From positions 1 to 42,048 of the forward strand of contig DAIUEJ010000021.1 of assembly GCA_036845225.1 (NCBI GenBank): a stretch of DNA of 42,048 bases, given 5' to 3'. Below the pieces are notes generated by a model, which did not search any database, was not told where the DNA came from, and saw only the letters and a program-made list of their open reading frames with translations. This document shows, piece after piece, positions 32,001-40,319 of the stretch; the first letter of the stretch is position 1, and the number at the start of each line of letters is the position of its first letter. A program made the translations under genes and the position numbers. This DNA comes from FEN-680 sp036845225 (lineage in GTDB: Bacteria > Actinomycetota > Geothermincolia > Fen-727 > Anoxymicrobiaceae).

Positions 32001-32652
32001 CTTCTGGCGCTGCTCCCTCCCGAGCTTCCTCGGCAGGTGCACCTTCCTCCCCGGCAGCGGCCTCTTCCTCGGCCTCCACGATCAGGCGCGGCGCAAGGAT
32101 AGTGTAGATGACGTCGGCGGTGTCGGTCACGAGGGTCACCCCTGGGGGCATCTCTATGTCCGCGACGGTGACGTGGTCACCGATCTCAGCCTCGCTGACA
32201 TCCAGGAATATGTGGTCCGGCACCTCGGTCGGGAGGCACTCGACCTCGATCTCCCAGAGGTTGTGCTGCAGCGTGCCCCCGGCCTTGAGGCCGACGGACG
32301 CCTCCTCACCGGTGAGCGCGACGGGCACCTTCATGGTGACCGTGGTGTCGCGAGCGACCTTCAGGAAATCCACGTGGAGCAGCTTCTCCTTGAAGGGATG
32401 CTTCTGCAGCTCTTTTATCATCACGAGGTGGCTGTCCTTCTCTTTGCCGTCGGTGATCTGCAGGTCCAGAAGAACGTTCAGGCCCGCCTCACCCCCTATG
32501 GCGTCGCTCAGGTCCTCTTTCTTGATCATCAGGCTGACCGGCGGCTCGCCGAGGCCGTACATGACCCCGGGGACCTCACCGCGCTCCCTGGCCTTGCGCG
32601 CCGGGCCTTTGCCCGACTCTTCTCTCTTCTGTGCTTTAAGCTTGAGTTCCAA
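31984..32652 (-). CDS. rplY: 50S ribosomal protein L25, Ctc form
   Basis: 222 residues: an N-terminal L25 domain that binds 5S rRNA (LKAQKREESGKGPARKARERGEVPGVMYG, LVMIKELQKHPFKEKLLHVDF) and the C-terminal beta domain of the longer general-stress/Ctc form (VTMKVPVALTGEEASVGLKAGG, PDHIFLDVSEAEIGDHVTVADI). An Ala/Glu/Gly-rich tail of about 30 residues is added. It starts at a TTG with GGAGAG nine bases upstream, 17 bases after the prs stop. Position between prs and pth is conserved in actinobacteria and firmicutes. Confidence 0.93.
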   Translation of the reverse strand: MELKLKAQKREESGKGPARKARERGEVPGVMYGLGEPPVSLMIKKEDLSDAIGGEAGLNVLLDLQITDGKEKDSHLVMIKELQKHPFKEKLLHVDFLKVARDTTVTMKVPVALTGEEASVGLKAGGTLQHNLWEIEVECLPTEVPDHIFLDVSEAEIGDHVTVADIEMPPGVTLVTDTADVIYTILAPRLIVEAEEEAAAGEEGAPAEEAREGAAPEGGEEG

Positions 32653-32668
32653 CTCTGACCACTCTCCG

Positions 32669-33634
32669 TTACGTCTGGTTGTCCGCGCCCGCGATCTCGC
32701 TCACCGACTCCTCCTTGAACACCGCGGTTATGGTGTTCGCCAGGAGCGGAGCGATAGATAGTACGGTTATTTTATCAATCTTCTTCTCCGGAGGCACGGG
32801 CAGCGTGTTGGTGACCACCAGCTCCTTGATCTCCGAGAGGGCGATGCGCTCCACGGCGTTGCCCGAGAGGATGGCGTGCGTGGCGCACGCGTATATCTCT
32901 GTTGCGCCGTGCTTCTTGAGCGCGTCGGCCGCCTCGGCCATCGTGCCGGCCGTGTCCACCATGTCGTCGATAAGAATCGCAGTCTTGCCCTCGACCTCGC
33001 CGATGACGTGCAATATCTCCGCGACGTTCTTTTCCGGGCGCCGCTTGTGCATGATGGCCATCGGCACGTGCAGTTTGTCGGACAGCCTCTTGGAGACCTT
33101 GACCCGCCCCGCGTCAGGTGAGACGACCACCATGTCGGACAGATTCTTCTGGACGATGTAGCTCGCGAGCAGCGGCATCGCGGTGATGTGGTCCAGAGGG
33201 AAGTCGAAGAACCCCTGGATCTGTCCCGCGTGCAGGTCTATCGACAGGACCCTGTTGGCCCCGGCCGCGGTGATGATATCGGCCACGAGGTGCGCGCTGA
33301 TGGGCTCGCGCGCGAGGGTCTTCTTGTCCTGCCGCGAGTACCCGTAGTAGGGCATGACCGCGGTGATGCGCTTGGCGGAGGCGCGCTTGAGCGCGTCTAT
33401 CATCAGCAGGAGCTCCATTATGTTGTCGTTGATGGGCTCCGAGCAGGTCTGGATCACGAAGGCGTCCACGCCCCGCACGCTCTCCAGGAACCTCACGTAG
33501 ATCTCGCCGTTGGAGAAGTTGGAGACCTCCACTCCGCCAAGGGACACTCCGATGCCGGTCGCGACCTCCTCGCCCAGCTCAGGGTGTGACGTGCCCGCGA
33601 AAACCATCAACCTCTTTCGGGTGACCTCCCTCAA
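32669..33634 (-). CDS. prs: Ribose-phosphate pyrophosphokinase
   Basis: 321 residues, class I size. It makes PRPP from ribose 5-phosphate and ATP for nucleotide, His and Trp synthesis. Visible motifs: FAGTSHPELGEEVATGIG, FSNGEIYVRF, the ATP-binding MPYYGYSRQDKK, divalent-cation site SIDLHAGQIQGFFD, VSPDAGRVKVSK, and the PRPP loop AILIDDMVDTAGTM (about 219-232). The start is a TTG with AGGAGG seven bases upstream. It lies 42 bases after glmU on the same strand, a classical glmU-prs pair. Confidence 0.96.
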   Translation of the reverse strand: MREVTRKRLMVFAGTSHPELGEEVATGIGVSLGGVEVSNFSNGEIYVRFLESVRGVDAFVIQTCSEPINDNIMELLLMIDALKRASAKRITAVMPYYGYSRQDKKTLAREPISAHLVADIITAAGANRVLSIDLHAGQIQGFFDFPLDHITAMPLLASYIVQKNLSDMVVVSPDAGRVKVSKRLSDKLHVPMAIMHKRRPEKNVAEILHVIGEVEGKTAILIDDMVDTAGTMAEAADALKKHGATEIYACATHAILSGNAVERIALSEIKELVVTNTLPVPPEKKIDKITVLSIAPLLANTITAVFKEESVSEIAGADNQT

Positions 33635-33676
33635 TGCCTTACCTCCTGGTGGCTTGCTGACCGCGCGCTCCGGATT

Positions 33677-35053
33677 CTATTTGCTTTTCTTCTTCTTGTA
33701 GTCGAGGACGTTCTTCTGCTCTGTCCGCTCTATGCCCAGCGCCCTGTCGGGGACGTCTTCCGAGATCACGGAGCCGGCCCCGGTCACGGCGTCATCGCCG
33801 ACGTTGACCGGCGCGACCAGCATGGTATCGCTGCCGATGAACGCCCTGTCGCCGATGGTGGTGGCGTGCTTCTCGCCGCCGTCATAATTGCAGGTGATGC
33901 TGCCGGCGCCGACGTTGGAATCCTCGCCGATGGTGGCGTCGCCCATGTACGACAGGTGCGGGACCTTGCTGCCCTTGCCCACGACCGTCTTTTTCATCTC
34001 GACGAAGCTACCCGCCTTGGAGTCGGGCCCCAGTTCGCACCCCGGGCGCAGCCGGGAGAACGGCCCGACGTTCACGCCCTCTGCGAGCGAGCAGCCGTCG
34101 ACCGAAGAGAACCTGATGTCGCAGCCGTTGCCGACGTCGGAATCGTTGATGGTCGCGCAGGGCCCTATGTGGCAACCCTCGCCGATCGCCGTCGCGCCGG
34201 TGATGAACACCAGAGGCATCACGACCGAATCGTGCCCTATCTCGACTCCGTAATCGATGTAGGTGTTCTCCGGGTCGACGATGGTCACTCCTCCTGTCAT
34301 GAGAGCCGAGTTTATCCGGGCGCGCATGATGCGGCCCACCTCGGCGAGCTGTTCGCGGTCGTTGACTCCCAGGGCTTCCCCGGTGGTGCCCAGCACCGCG
34401 ACGACTTCCTGCCCGCCCCCTGTGAAGCGCTCGACGACGGCGGTGAGGTAGTACTCACCCTGGGCGTTATCGGTGGTCAAGGTCTTCAGGCTCGCATCCA
34501 GCCCGGCGCGGTCGAACGCGTAGGTGCAGGCGTTGACCTCTGTGATCGCGCGCTCTTCGGCTGTGGCGTCGACCTCCTCGACGATCCTGCTGACAGCCTG
34601 CCGCTCGTCCCTGCACACCCTGCCATAGCCCGTCGGGTCTTCGAGCACAGTGGTGAGCATCGCGGCGGCGGCAGTCGCGGACCGCCTCTCGACAAGAAGC
34701 CGGTCAAGCGTCTCGGCGGTGATGAGCGGGGTGTCACCCGGGAGCACCAGCACCTCGGAGAAAGACGGGTCCATCTCCCCGAGGGCTACCATTGCGGCGT
34801 GGCCGGTGCCTTTCTGCTCGGCCTGGTGGACGTACCTGTAGCCGTCGCCAATGATCTGTTCGACGTCGTCCGCGCCGTTGCCGATGACTAGGGCGACCTC
34901 TCCCGCGCCAAGGGCCCCAACCGCATCGAGGACGTACTTCAGCAGCGGCTGACCGCAGATCTCGTGGAGGACCTTTGGGACGTTCGACTTCATCCGCTTG
35001 CCCTTGCCGGCGGCGAGGATGACGACTGATAGGTTTTTGTTCTGGCCTTCCAT
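33677..35053 (-). CDS. glmU: Bifunctional N-acetylglucosamine-1-P uridyltransferase / glucosamine-1-P acetyltransferase
   Basis: 458 residues. It makes UDP-GlcNAc for peptidoglycan. The N-terminal nucleotidyltransferase domain has LAAGKGKRMKSNVPKVLHEI, QKGTGHA and LPGDTPL; after GEALGVNDREQLAEV the C-terminal left-handed beta-helix hexapeptide repeats carry the acetyltransferase (GVEIGHDSV, RLRPGCELG, VEMKKTVVGKGSKVPHLSYMGDATIGEDSNVGAG, NYDGGEKHATTIGDRAFIGS). The ATG has GGAGTAAATAG upstream. tRNA-Gln precedes it by 89 bases. The C-terminus ends KKKKSK, shorter than in some actinobacteria with long tails. Confidence 0.96.
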   Translation of the reverse strand: MEGQNKNLSVVILAAGKGKRMKSNVPKVLHEICGQPLLKYVLDAVGALGAGEVALVIGNGADDVEQIIGDGYRYVHQAEQKGTGHAAMVALGEMDPSFSEVLVLPGDTPLITAETLDRLLVERRSATAAAAMLTTVLEDPTGYGRVCRDERQAVSRIVEEVDATAEERAITEVNACTYAFDRAGLDASLKTLTTDNAQGEYYLTAVVERFTGGGQEVVAVLGTTGEALGVNDREQLAEVGRIMRARINSALMTGGVTIVDPENTYIDYGVEIGHDSVVMPLVFITGATAIGEGCHIGPCATINDSDVGNGCDIRFSSVDGCSLAEGVNVGPFSRLRPGCELGPDSKAGSFVEMKKTVVGKGSKVPHLSYMGDATIGEDSNVGAGSITCNYDGGEKHATTIGDRAFIGSDTMLVAPVNVGDDAVTGAGSVISEDVPDRALGIERTEQKNVLDYKKKKSK

Positions 35054-35104
35054 CTATTTACTCCGTCTTTGCGCTGCTCATCTTGCGCTCAATGTTATGG
35101 CATA

Positions 35105-35118
35105 CCGGATGCATCCGG
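35105..35118. promoter_or_regulatory. Perfect 14-bp palindrome between tRNA-Gln and glmU
   Basis: CCGGATGCATCCGG reads the same on both strands, 52 bases before the glmU start. It could be an operator or a small stem; no regulator is known for it here. Confidence 0.4.
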
Positions 35119-35142
35119 GAGCAAAGCATTCACAACTGGGGC

Positions 35143-35216
35143 TGGCTGGGGCGGCAGGATTCGAACCTGCGATCGCGGCGCCAAAGGCCGCTGCCTTACC
35201 ACTTGGCCACGCCCCA
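35143..35216 (-). tRNA. tRNA-Gln (anticodon UUG)
   Basis: Acceptor TGGGGCG/CGCCCCA, anticodon stem GCGGC/GCCGC with loop CTTTGGC (UUG), canonical T-arm GCAGG-TTCGAAT-CCTGC, discriminator G and encoded CCA. It lies 16 bases after ispE and upstream of glmU on the same strand, as in several actinobacteria. Confidence 0.97.
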
Positions 35217-35232
35217 GAATCCACTGATAACT

Positions 35233-36144
35233 TCAAGCAATGACCTCGGCACCCTTGTCCGCGAAACTGGTGATTATCGTGATGGGGGCTTCCTTGCCGA
35301 GCTCCCATGCGACCTCGGCGGCCTGCTCCATGCCGGATACTATAGCAAAGACCGTGGAGCCGCTCCCCGACATCATTGCCGCCACGGCACCAGCACCCAG
35401 CGCTGCTTCCTTGAACTCCCTGACCTGGTCCGCGGCTATCGTTGCAGATTCAAGATTGTTCCGCAAGTTGGGGTAGATCGTCTCAAACTCGTGCCTCTCG
35501 ATGCCTCCCATCAGGACCTCGAACACTTTGTCCAGCTCGGCAGCGGGTTCCGCTTGCCCGCTTTCCAATAACGAGTCAAAGCGCTCATAGACTTCCCTCG
35601 TAGAGACTTCATCGCCTGTCGAAGCAAGCACGACCTGGAACGGCGGCAGTGGGTCCAGCCTCTTTATCATCTCGCCCCTGCCCATCGCCAGCGCCGTCCC
35701 ACCCTGGATGCAGAAGGGGACGTCCGAGCCGATGCGGGCTCCGATGTCCATGAGCGTCTCGACGGGCATCTCCAGCTCGTAGATCTGGTTCATCGCGAGC
35801 AGCGCTGCAGCCGCGTCGGCGCTGCCGCCGCCGAGCCCCGCCCCGATCGGTATCCGCTTGTTGAGGAGCACGTCCACGCCGCTCGATCCCATGACGCGCG
35901 TGTGGTCCTCGAACGCCTCGACCGCCTTGCACACCAGGTTCTCGCCGCCGCTGGGAACGCACTTGTCGTTGCAGCGGATGACGACTTTGCCGCCGCTGCC
36001 GTCTGTGCGCCTGAAATAGAGCTCGTCGGACAGCTCGAGGCCTTGCATGATCGACCTGATCTCGTGGTAGCCGTCTTCCCGGCGGTCACCTACCTGGAGA
36101 AATAAGTTCAACTTGGCGCGGGCAACCGTCTTTGCCCCTAACAT
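35233..36144 (-). CDS. ispE: 4-diphosphocytidyl-2-C-methyl-D-erythritol kinase
   Basis: 303 residues of the GHMP kinase fold. It phosphorylates CDP-methylerythritol in the non-mevalonate isoprenoid pathway. Seen: ARAKLNLFLQV with the catalytic lysine, DGYHEIRSIMQ, the glycine-rich ATP motif PIGAGLGGGSADAAAALLAMNQ (99-120), GSDVPFCIQGGTALAMGRGE with Asp141, and MSGSGSTVFAIV near the end. GGGAGG lies seven bases before the ATG. A strong leader hairpin (36155-36183) touches this ribosome site. It heads the run to tRNA-Gln, glmU and prs, and a terminator of the upstream gene isolates it. Confidence 0.95.
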   Translation of the reverse strand: MLGAKTVARAKLNLFLQVGDRREDGYHEIRSIMQGLELSDELYFRRTDGSGGKVVIRCNDKCVPSGGENLVCKAVEAFEDHTRVMGSSGVDVLLNKRIPIGAGLGGGSADAAAALLAMNQIYELEMPVETLMDIGARIGSDVPFCIQGGTALAMGRGEMIKRLDPLPPFQVVLASTGDEVSTREVYERFDSLLESGQAEPAAELDKVFEVLMGGIERHEFETIYPNLRNNLESATIAADQVREFKEAALGAGAVAAMMSGSGSTVFAIVSGMEQAAEVAWELGKEAPITIITSFADKGAEVIA

Positions 36145-36154
36145 CCGCTGCCTC

Positions 36155-36183
36155 CCTGCCGCCGGGCCCCTGCCGGCGGCAGG
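36155..36183 (-). promoter_or_regulatory. Leader hairpin of ispE
   Basis: CCTGCCGCCGG (36155-36165) pairs perfectly over 11 bp with CCGGCGGCAGG (36173-36183). On the message the 3' arm ends directly at the GGAGG ribosome site, 10 bases before the ATG. Confidence 0.5.
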
Positions 36184-36196
36184 TTAAAGATATCAA

Positions 36197-36229
36197 AAAA
36201 GCGGGGCCTTTGGTTTCGGCCCCGCTTTT
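36197..36229 (-). terminator. Rho-independent terminator of the FAD oxidoreductase gene
   Basis: On the minus strand AAAAGCGGGGCC pairs with GGCCCCGCTTTT (12 bp, nine-base loop) and runs into TTTTTT, 21 bases after the oxidoreductase stop and ahead of ispE. The stem is symmetrical, but only this strand has the six-T run. Confidence 0.88.
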
Positions 36230-36249
36230 GTTTCATGTATTCAGCTGGC

Positions 36250-37638
36250 TTACGGCCCGTATTTCTCGAGCACCTTCTCCGCGCAGGTCTTGCCGGAGAG
36301 CGCCGCGCTGTTGAGCGCCAGCCCACGCCCGCGGTAGGTGTCGCCAGCGAAGTAGAGGCCCTGCACGCCCGGCGCCACCACGTCCGGCTTGAACGCGCCG
36401 ACCTGCCCGGGCTTGCGAGCGAGGCCGTCGCAGCCTACGCATTTGTAAGCGAACTTCCACTCGACCTTCTCATCGATGCCCGGGAACATCTCGGTGATGT
36501 CCGTCCACATCGACTCCAGCAGCCTGTCCAGCTCGAACTTGTCGAAGATCTGGTCCACCTCGACCACGCAGTCGGTCTGCATCAGGGACTTGCCCTCAGG
36601 CGCGACGCCGGGGTCGAACGCCGACGGCACGAACGCCTGGAACGGCATCCCCGTATGGTCGAGCTCGAGAGCCGAGAGGAAGTTGGGCTTGTCGTAGACC
36701 GGCTCGGTGAGCGCGATGGTGTAGCCGATGAGCCCGGTGGTCTCGTACTTGAGGTCCTCGTACCGCTTTATCCACCAGTCGGGGAGCACCGCCGTCTCCG
36801 GGTTCATGTCGAGCACCGCATCGAGGCTCCACAGCGGCAGCGCGCAGACCACCACCGGCGCTTCGATCATCGCCATGTCGTCCATGTAGAACCAGCCCGT
36901 GTACGGCGAGAGGCTCTTCTTCTTGAGCGCCACTCCCTTCGCCTTGTTGCCGTCGAACAGCACCGAGTCGACCTCGGTGTCGAGCATCAGCGTTCCGCCC
37001 GCCTCCTCGAACGCCTCACGCTGGGGGTCGATGATGCCCAGCATGCCGCCCTTCGGGTAGGCCGCGGTCAGGAAGTTGTGTTTCTTGAGGAGGTTGTCGC
37101 GGGCGATATAGAGGATCTCTCCCGCTGACATCTCGTACGGGTCGGGCACCGTCGTCATTATCATCCCGTTGACGTTGAAGAGCTCCTTGGTGACCTCCGA
37201 GGTCGTGTTCGAGTCCAGCCAGTCGCCCCAACCCAGCAGGTCGGCGGCCTCGATGCCCTGGTCGTCCGTCCTGGCGATCAGCTTCATCATCCGCTTGATC
37301 TCTTCGATGTCCTCGGGGGAAGCGATGATCATCTCCTGGAGGGTGTTCCACTTGCCGCCGCGGTATATCTCGACCGTGTCGGAGAACCTGGCCCACTCGA
37401 CCTCCTTGCCGACCGCCTTCACTATCTCGTCGCTGGAGGAGGCGTCGCCGAGTTCCGCCATGTGCAGCCCGATGTCGAGACGCCAGCCGCCCTCGAGGTC
37501 ATAGCCCTGCATCCGGCCGCCGGCCTGCTTGTCTTTCTCGACGCACAGCGTCTTCATCCCGGCCCTCTGCAAGAGCCCTGCGACACCAAGCCCCGCGATG
37601 CCCGCACCGATAACGATCGCATCAAACTTCTCCGCCAC
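36250..37638 (-). CDS. FAD-dependent oxidoreductase of the phytoene desaturase/amine oxidase superfamily
   Basis: 462 residues. The N-terminus binds FAD: AIVIGAGIAGLGVAGLLQRAG with VEKDKQAGGRMQGY, and the C-terminus has the closing motif GLYFAGDTYRGRGLALNSAALSGKTCAEKVL. The middle (NGMIMTTVPDPYEMSAGEIL, FLTAAYPKGGMLGIIDPQREAF, YTGWFYMDDMAMIEAPVVVCALP) is like CrtI-type desaturases and their uncharacterised relatives. Enzymes of this group add or remove hydrogens on carotenoids, lipids or amines. The start is a GTG with GGAGGAGA upstream. No crtB or prenyltransferase is near, so carotenoid work is unproven. A terminator follows the stop; the CxxC paralogue B gene and two repeat elements lie upstream. 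Confidence 0.85.
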   Translation of the reverse strand: MAEKFDAIVIGAGIAGLGVAGLLQRAGMKTLCVEKDKQAGGRMQGYDLEGGWRLDIGLHMAELGDASSSDEIVKAVGKEVEWARFSDTVEIYRGGKWNTLQEMIIASPEDIEEIKRMMKLIARTDDQGIEAADLLGWGDWLDSNTTSEVTKELFNVNGMIMTTVPDPYEMSAGEILYIARDNLLKKHNFLTAAYPKGGMLGIIDPQREAFEEAGGTLMLDTEVDSVLFDGNKAKGVALKKKSLSPYTGWFYMDDMAMIEAPVVVCALPLWSLDAVLDMNPETAVLPDWWIKRYEDLKYETTGLIGYTIALTEPVYDKPNFLSALELDHTGMPFQAFVPSAFDPGVAPEGKSLMQTDCVVEVDQIFDKFELDRLLESMWTDITEMFPGIDEKVEWKFAYKCVGCDGLARKPGQVGAFKPDVVAPGVQGLYFAGDTYRGRGLALNSAALSGKTCAEKVLEKYGP

Positions 37639-37749
37639 TGGTCTCCTCCTCCGTAGAATCAGGTGGCCCGCTCAAGCGGTAGGTTATCCAGTTTCATACC
37701 TGAGTGCAAACAGAAAGTAACAGTGACCGGGGGGCTGCTCCGGGCCTCC

Positions 37750-37852
37750 TCAGGACCCCCACCTCAGTCCTCCCCCTGGAAAGGGGGAGGAAGCAGGAAT
37801 CAGCCCCGCGTCAGGACCCCCACCTCAGTCCTCCCCCTGGAAAGGGGGAGGA
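37750..37852. repeat. Two identical 42-base palindromic elements in tandem, copies 3 and 4
   Basis: TCAGGACCCCCACCTCAGTCCTCCCCCTGGAAAGGGGGAGGA occurs exactly at 37750-37791 and 37811-37852. Each holds a CCTCCCCC/GGGGGAGG stem. The second ends five bases before the stop of the paralogue B gene. Confidence 0.9.
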
Positions 37853-37856
37853 GGCA

Positions 37857-38933
37857 TCAGGCGGGAGACACGGTGATGACCAGGTATCCCTCGGGATGGA
37901 CGTCCCAGGACGCGGTGGGCCGCACACCCTCGAGCGCCTGATATATCCCTGCGACTCTGCCCGCGAGCAGGGCGGCAGAGAACGGGTTGTCGATCACAAC
38001 CGTCAGGGTGCCGTCCCGCATCTCCGCCTCCACCGGGTTTCCCATCCCGCGCGCCTTCAGCGGGTCGAGCGCGGCGCGGTAGCCCTTTGCCTTCAACTCC
38101 AGCGCCTCGTCAGGGCCTATCGTACCCGCCACGTGCCCCGCGACGATCTCCTGGACCATCCCGGGGATCTCCTCCCCCAACTCCTGCTCCAGCTCTCGCA
38201 GCACCGCGTTGATCGACTCTACGACGATCGTCACCTCGCGCCTGCCGGTCAGCTTGTTGCGCACGATCCCGTTCCCCATGTCCCAGTCCATGGTCTCGGT
38301 GACCTCTCTCGGGATGCCGCACCTGTGGCAGCGGTCGAACTTCGCGTCGCCCGGCAGCGTCGCCATCCGCTCGAGCTGGAGGCGCATCGGCTCTTCCCAG
38401 ACCATGCCTTCCTTGACCTTGACGAGCTCGACGACCACGGCATCGTCGCTCTCCTCCCAGTGGGCCTCCACGGTGATGTTGTGGAGCGCCTCGAAAGCGC
38501 CCCACCCGTCGCCGACCACCAGGGGGATGCAGTAGGGGTGCTCCAGCTTGAGACGGAGGAGTTCTCCGCGCTTGTACTCGAGGATCTCCGGGACCGCGTG
38601 GCCGACAGTCCTTCCCACGTCGAGGGTCACCTTGAGGGCGACGGGAGCGCCCGCCCAGCTTCGGGCGAACAGGCCCGCGATGCCCTTGCCGGTTGAAAGG
38701 ATGTTATCCGCGATCCTGCGGATCGCCTTTCGCTCGCCTTCGATGGCGATCCGGTCGATCGGGTACCCTATGCGCTCGGAGACGCCTTCGATCACGGCGG
38801 TTATCTCGTCGCATTCGATGTGGCACACGCGGCTGCCGCTCGCGAACCTCCCGGTGACGGTGCCGTCGTCGTTCCAGGTGCGGAAGAGGCGCGCGTACAT
38901 CGGCGCACCGCAATCCCTGCACCTGCTGGTCAT
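37857..38933 (-). CDS. Two-module CxxC protein, paralogue B (unrecognised family)
   Basis: 358 residues from the ATG at 38933, chosen because it places the first CxxC at residues 5/8 as in paralogue A; an ATG at 38966 is also open, neither has a strong ribosome site. Two halves: CRDCG, TWNDDGTV, CDEITAVIEGVSERIG, EHPYCIPLVVGDG (H132-P-Y), then C202HRC205, DWDMGNGIV, ESINAVLRELEQELGEEI, DNPFSAALLAGRV (N316-P-F), WDVHPEGYLVITV. The spacing matches paralogue A throughout, with low identity. It follows the LarA-like gene by 39 bases and is probably in its operon. No membrane helix or signal. Function unknown. Confidence 0.8.
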   Translation of the reverse strand: MTSRCRDCGAPMYARLFRTWNDDGTVTGRFASGSRVCHIECDEITAVIEGVSERIGYPIDRIAIEGERKAIRRIADNILSTGKGIAGLFARSWAGAPVALKVTLDVGRTVGHAVPEILEYKRGELLRLKLEHPYCIPLVVGDGWGAFEALHNITVEAHWEESDDAVVVELVKVKEGMVWEEPMRLQLERMATLPGDAKFDRCHRCGIPREVTETMDWDMGNGIVRNKLTGRREVTIVVESINAVLRELEQELGEEIPGMVQEIVAGHVAGTIGPDEALELKAKGYRAALDPLKARGMGNPVEAEMRDGTLTVVIDNPFSAALLAGRVAGIYQALEGVRPTASWDVHPEGYLVITVSPA

Positions 38934-38972
38934 GAAGGACCCCGGTTCCAACGCGCCCATCCCCATCCGCGT

Positions 38973-40211
38973 TTAGATGATGTTGCCGTCCGCGTCGAAT
39001 TGAATTGCCTGTGCGTCCGATTCTACGCTGATTCCTTCCAACGCTTCCACCCCCGGCACCAGCGGGCTCGACACCTTGAGCTCGCCGAGGCGCGCCGTGT
39101 TCCTGATCCAGACGATGCGCGCCTGATCGGGCGGGGTGTGCCCCAGGCTCGACAGCGCCATCTCCAGGGCTTCGCGGTCGCTGCCGGCCACCAGCGGCAC
39201 CCGGGCCCTGTGCAGCGCGCCGGAAGTCAGGACGTTCCGGTAGGTGACACCCACGTCGGTCGCCTCAACCACCGCCCGGGTCGTGATGTCCGCGTGGCCG
39301 ACCCCTGTCGCGTTGCCTCCCGAGCCCTGGCTGAGGCGAAGGACCACGAGCCGCCTGGCATGGAACGACTGCCTCTGTCCGCCGGGCAGGTCTTTGCCCC
39401 TGCCTGTCACGAGCGGGTCCATCCCGATGCCCGAGATGTCTTTGCCCATCTCCTCGACCACCAGGACGTCGGCCTCGGGAACCGGAAGGCGCGGCCACAT
39501 GGCAATCGCTTTGTTGAGCAGCTCCGGCTCTCGCGCCAGGATATCCTCACCACGCAGCACCTCCAGGTGGGACAGCTCCTTGCGCGCGTCCTCGACCAGC
39601 GCCAGGGCGAGCACGGGAGGGGCTTTCTCGAGAACGAGTCCCGCGAGCTCGCCGATCAGGTGTCCCGCCTCGAACCCGTGGTGATGAAGCGCGCGTGCGC
39701 CGTCGGCCTTGCCCAGCCCGACCGCCAGCATCTTGGCGACGCCGCTCTGCAGGGGGCCGGAGAAGCCCGTATGCGGAGCAACCCTGTTGAGCAGGAAGAT
39801 GCCGTCGGCCTCCAGTGCCGCGCGCGCCATGAACGCCTCGGCCCCGCCGGCGGTCGTGCCCAGTGAGACGGTCTCGAGCGATGGGTCTATCGGCGCTCCC
39901 GCGGACTGCTCCGTAACGCCCAGCCGGCCCAGGATGGCGAGCTGCCCGGCAACGCTCGCTCCACCGTGCGACCCCATCGCCGGGACGATGAACGGCTCGC
40001 ATCCGCTGCCCCTGAGCAGCTCCACTATGCGATGCACCAGCTCTGGAAGCCTGTCTATCTTCCGGCTGCCTACGGCGACCGCGACTCTGCTCCCGTTGAA
40101 AACGCTTTCCACGCTCGCGCCCTCGAAGGCTTCGTCCAGCGCCCTGGCGGGATCCGGCAGAGGGCTGCTGGTGAGCGCCTGTCGTATGGTGGTCATCTCA
40201 GGGAAATCCAT
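38973..40211 (-). CDS. LarA-like (DUF2088) nickel-pincer racemase family protein
   Basis: 412 residues. In LarA, a nickel-pincer cofactor bound to a lysine moves hydride on 2-hydroxy acids, with three histidines around it. Here VPAMGSHGGAS puts a histidine at 82, NRVAPHTGFSG one at 147, VAKMLAVGLGK a lysine at 160 and GARALHHHGF a histidine at 176-178; the spacing resembles LarA's 108/174/184/200. The C-terminal half (GMDPLVTGRGKD, SQGSGGNATGVGHADITTRAVVEAT) follows the same family. The start ATG has AGAGGA six bases upstream. No larB, larC or larE cofactor genes are in the window, so the substrate and even cofactor loading are unproven. Confidence 0.78.
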   Translation of the reverse strand: MDFPEMTTIRQALTSSPLPDPARALDEAFEGASVESVFNGSRVAVAVGSRKIDRLPELVHRIVELLRGSGCEPFIVPAMGSHGGASVAGQLAILGRLGVTEQSAGAPIDPSLETVSLGTTAGGAEAFMARAALEADGIFLLNRVAPHTGFSGPLQSGVAKMLAVGLGKADGARALHHHGFEAGHLIGELAGLVLEKAPPVLALALVEDARKELSHLEVLRGEDILAREPELLNKAIAMWPRLPVPEADVLVVEEMGKDISGIGMDPLVTGRGKDLPGGQRQSFHARRLVVLRLSQGSGGNATGVGHADITTRAVVEATDVGVTYRNVLTSGALHRARVPLVAGSDREALEMALSSLGHTPPDQARIVWIRNTARLGELKVSSPLVPGVEALEGISVESDAQAIQFDADGNII

Positions 40212-40319
40212 GTGCGTCCTCTACTCTCTGTTCGACTACTAGACTAAACCAGTCGGGCGGCTTTCAGAAGGAGCGCCAGCCTGCCCCCGCTTGCATATTC
40301 GCGCGCCTGGCGAAAAGAT

